Part shown: piece by piece, positions 5,658 through 6,387 of the stretch
Numbering within the stretch: position 1 is the first letter of the stretch
Layout: each line of letters opens with the position of its first letter
Source: Acetobacteraceae bacterium
Lineage (GTDB): Bacteria > Pseudomonadota > Alphaproteobacteria > Acetobacterales > Acetobacteraceae
NCBI GenBank assembly: GCA_947475475.1
Contig: CANJOG010000122.1
Location: 1 to 6,387 of the forward strand
Length of the DNA stretch: 6,387 nt
Direction: 5' to 3'
Position numbers and translations under genes: made by a program
The notes under the pieces: model-generated
What the model was told of the DNA's origin: nothing
What the model saw: only the letters and a program-made list of their open reading frames with translations
Databases searched by the model: none

Positions 5658-6387
5658 TCAGCCAAGCGCCTGCCAGCTCCGGTTGACGTCCTCATAGCTC
5701 GCCTCATCGACCGCCCGCGACACCGCCTTGACGAAGGGAGCATCGATACCCGCGCCGCCAATCAAGGCTACCGCATGATGCAGATCCTTGCGGCAAACAT
5801 CGACATTCGCCCGCGTGGCGGCCAGATCCGCACCGTAGCGGCGCAGCAGTGTTGTGAAACCATCAAGATCAGGCGTGGCAAAGCTGCGGCCCGAACTGCT
5901 TTCCATCACCTGGCCGAGCAGCGCCGCATCGAGGCCGAGCTTCTGCGCGGCGCCGACAACCTCGCCCATCAGATAGGTGCTGGCTACACCCATAACATTG
6001 TTGAGCAGCTTGAAGGACGCGCCCGCCCCCAGCGCGCCGCAATGATGGATGGTGCTGGCCATGATCGACAGCACCGGGCGCGCGCGTTCCAGTTCCTGCT
6101 CGGTGCCGCCGGCCAAGATGGTCAATTTCCCCTGCTCGGCCCGCACAGCGCCGCCGCTGACCGGCGCATCGATCAGCGCGACGCCGATTTCCTTCGATTT
6201 TTCTGCAAGTTTCGCGACTGTAGCCGGTAGGACCGTGCTCATAAGCAACACCATCGGCGGGCGCGATGCCTGCACCGCGGATGCGACACCGGACGGACCA
6301 AACAGCACATTTTCGGCCTGCGCATCGGTGGCGACCATGACGATCACAACATCGCACACAGCACAATCGGCGGGGTTTTGAGTCGCC
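5658..6387 (-). CDS. NAD(P)-dependent beta-hydroxyacid dehydrogenase, 3-hydroxyisobutyrate dehydrogenase family (5' end outside window)
   Basis: The minus-strand frame is open to the right edge, giving 242 codons before the TGA at 5658-5660. The first readable residues are ATQNPADCAVCDVVIVMV, a mid-Rossmann segment. The in-frame GTG at 6357-6359 is therefore internal, and about 50 N-terminal residues with the GxGxMG nucleotide motif lie outside the window. Visible family motifs, numbered from the first residue in the window, are the substrate-binding DAPVSGG (73-79) followed by QGKLTILAGG, the catalytic lysine Lys126 in GAGASFKLLNN, and KDL (200-202) near the cofactor in the C-terminal helical domain. 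Enzymes of this family (3-hydroxyisobutyrate, tartronate semialdehyde, 6-phosphogluconate-like) interconvert a beta-hydroxyacid and its semialdehyde or ketone in the cytoplasm. Which substrate applies here cannot be told. The gene is 101 nt upstream of the GMC gene on the same strand and could act on the same pathway. Confidence 0.88.
   Translation of the reverse strand, partial: ATQNPADCAVCDVVIVMVATDAQAENVLFGPSGVASAVQASRPPMVLLMSTVLPATVAKLAEKSKEIGVALIDAPVSGGAVRAEQGKLTILAGGTEQELERARPVLSIMASTIHHCGALGAGASFKLLNNVMGVASTYLMGEVVGAAQKLGLDAALLGQVMESSSGRSFATPDLDGFTTLLRRYGADLAATRANVDVCRKDLHHAVALIGGAGIDAPFVKAVSRAVDEASYEDVNRSWQALG

Noticed and set aside
5568..6230. Plus-strand open frame of 220 codons opposite the HIBADH-like gene
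   Set aside because: The minus-strand protein has intact catalytic motifs. The plus-strand product has no domain and is high in Arg, Ala and His, as expected of an antisense shadow.

Overview
The window is GC-rich bacterial DNA with tightly packed genes. The protein styles (GMC oxidoreductase, type III CoA transferase, LIV-type binding protein tail) suggest a proteobacterium, most likely an alphaproteobacterium. That taxonomic guess is inference from protein character only. I see no mobile element, CRISPR array, tRNA or rRNA, and no stretch above 300 bases lacks a gene.

Layout. At the left edge, the last 69 codons of a plus-strand gene end at 210. It is probably the substrate-binding protein of an ABC importer. 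A 10-bp perfect inverted repeat (217-250) separates it from a convergent minus-strand gene run that fills the rest of the window. In transcription order, right to left, that run is: a 3-hydroxyisobutyrate-dehydrogenase-like NAD(P) enzyme (5' end outside the window), a GMC-family FAD alcohol dehydrogenase, a crotonase-fold enoyl-CoA hydratase/isomerase, a CaiB/BaiF type III CoA transferase, and an Amidohydro_3/YtcJ-like amidohydrolase. The last three are coupled by 4-nt stop/start overlaps (ATGA and GTGA). The GMC gene lies only 30 nt upstream of the crotonase gene, so these four probably form one operon. The dehydrogenase, 101 nt further upstream, is probably included.

Function. The set looks like part of a catabolic pathway: alcohol oxidation (GMC), hydroxyacid or semialdehyde redox chemistry (HIBADH-like), CoA activation (CaiB), hydration or isomerisation of an enoyl-CoA (crotonase), and hydrolysis of a C-N or ester/lactone bond (amidohydrolase). 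Uptake may be provided by the neighbouring importer. The substrate cannot be named from the sequence.

The most interesting signal is that both CoA-handling enzymes appear rearranged relative to their families. In the CoA transferase, a segment resembling the normal C-terminal small domain precedes the Rossmann core. In the crotonase, a helical segment resembling the usual C-terminal tail sits before the catalytic core, and the core stops right after the usual 'GLID' motif. Two adjacent, translationally coupled enzymes with the same apparent permutation would be worth structural study.
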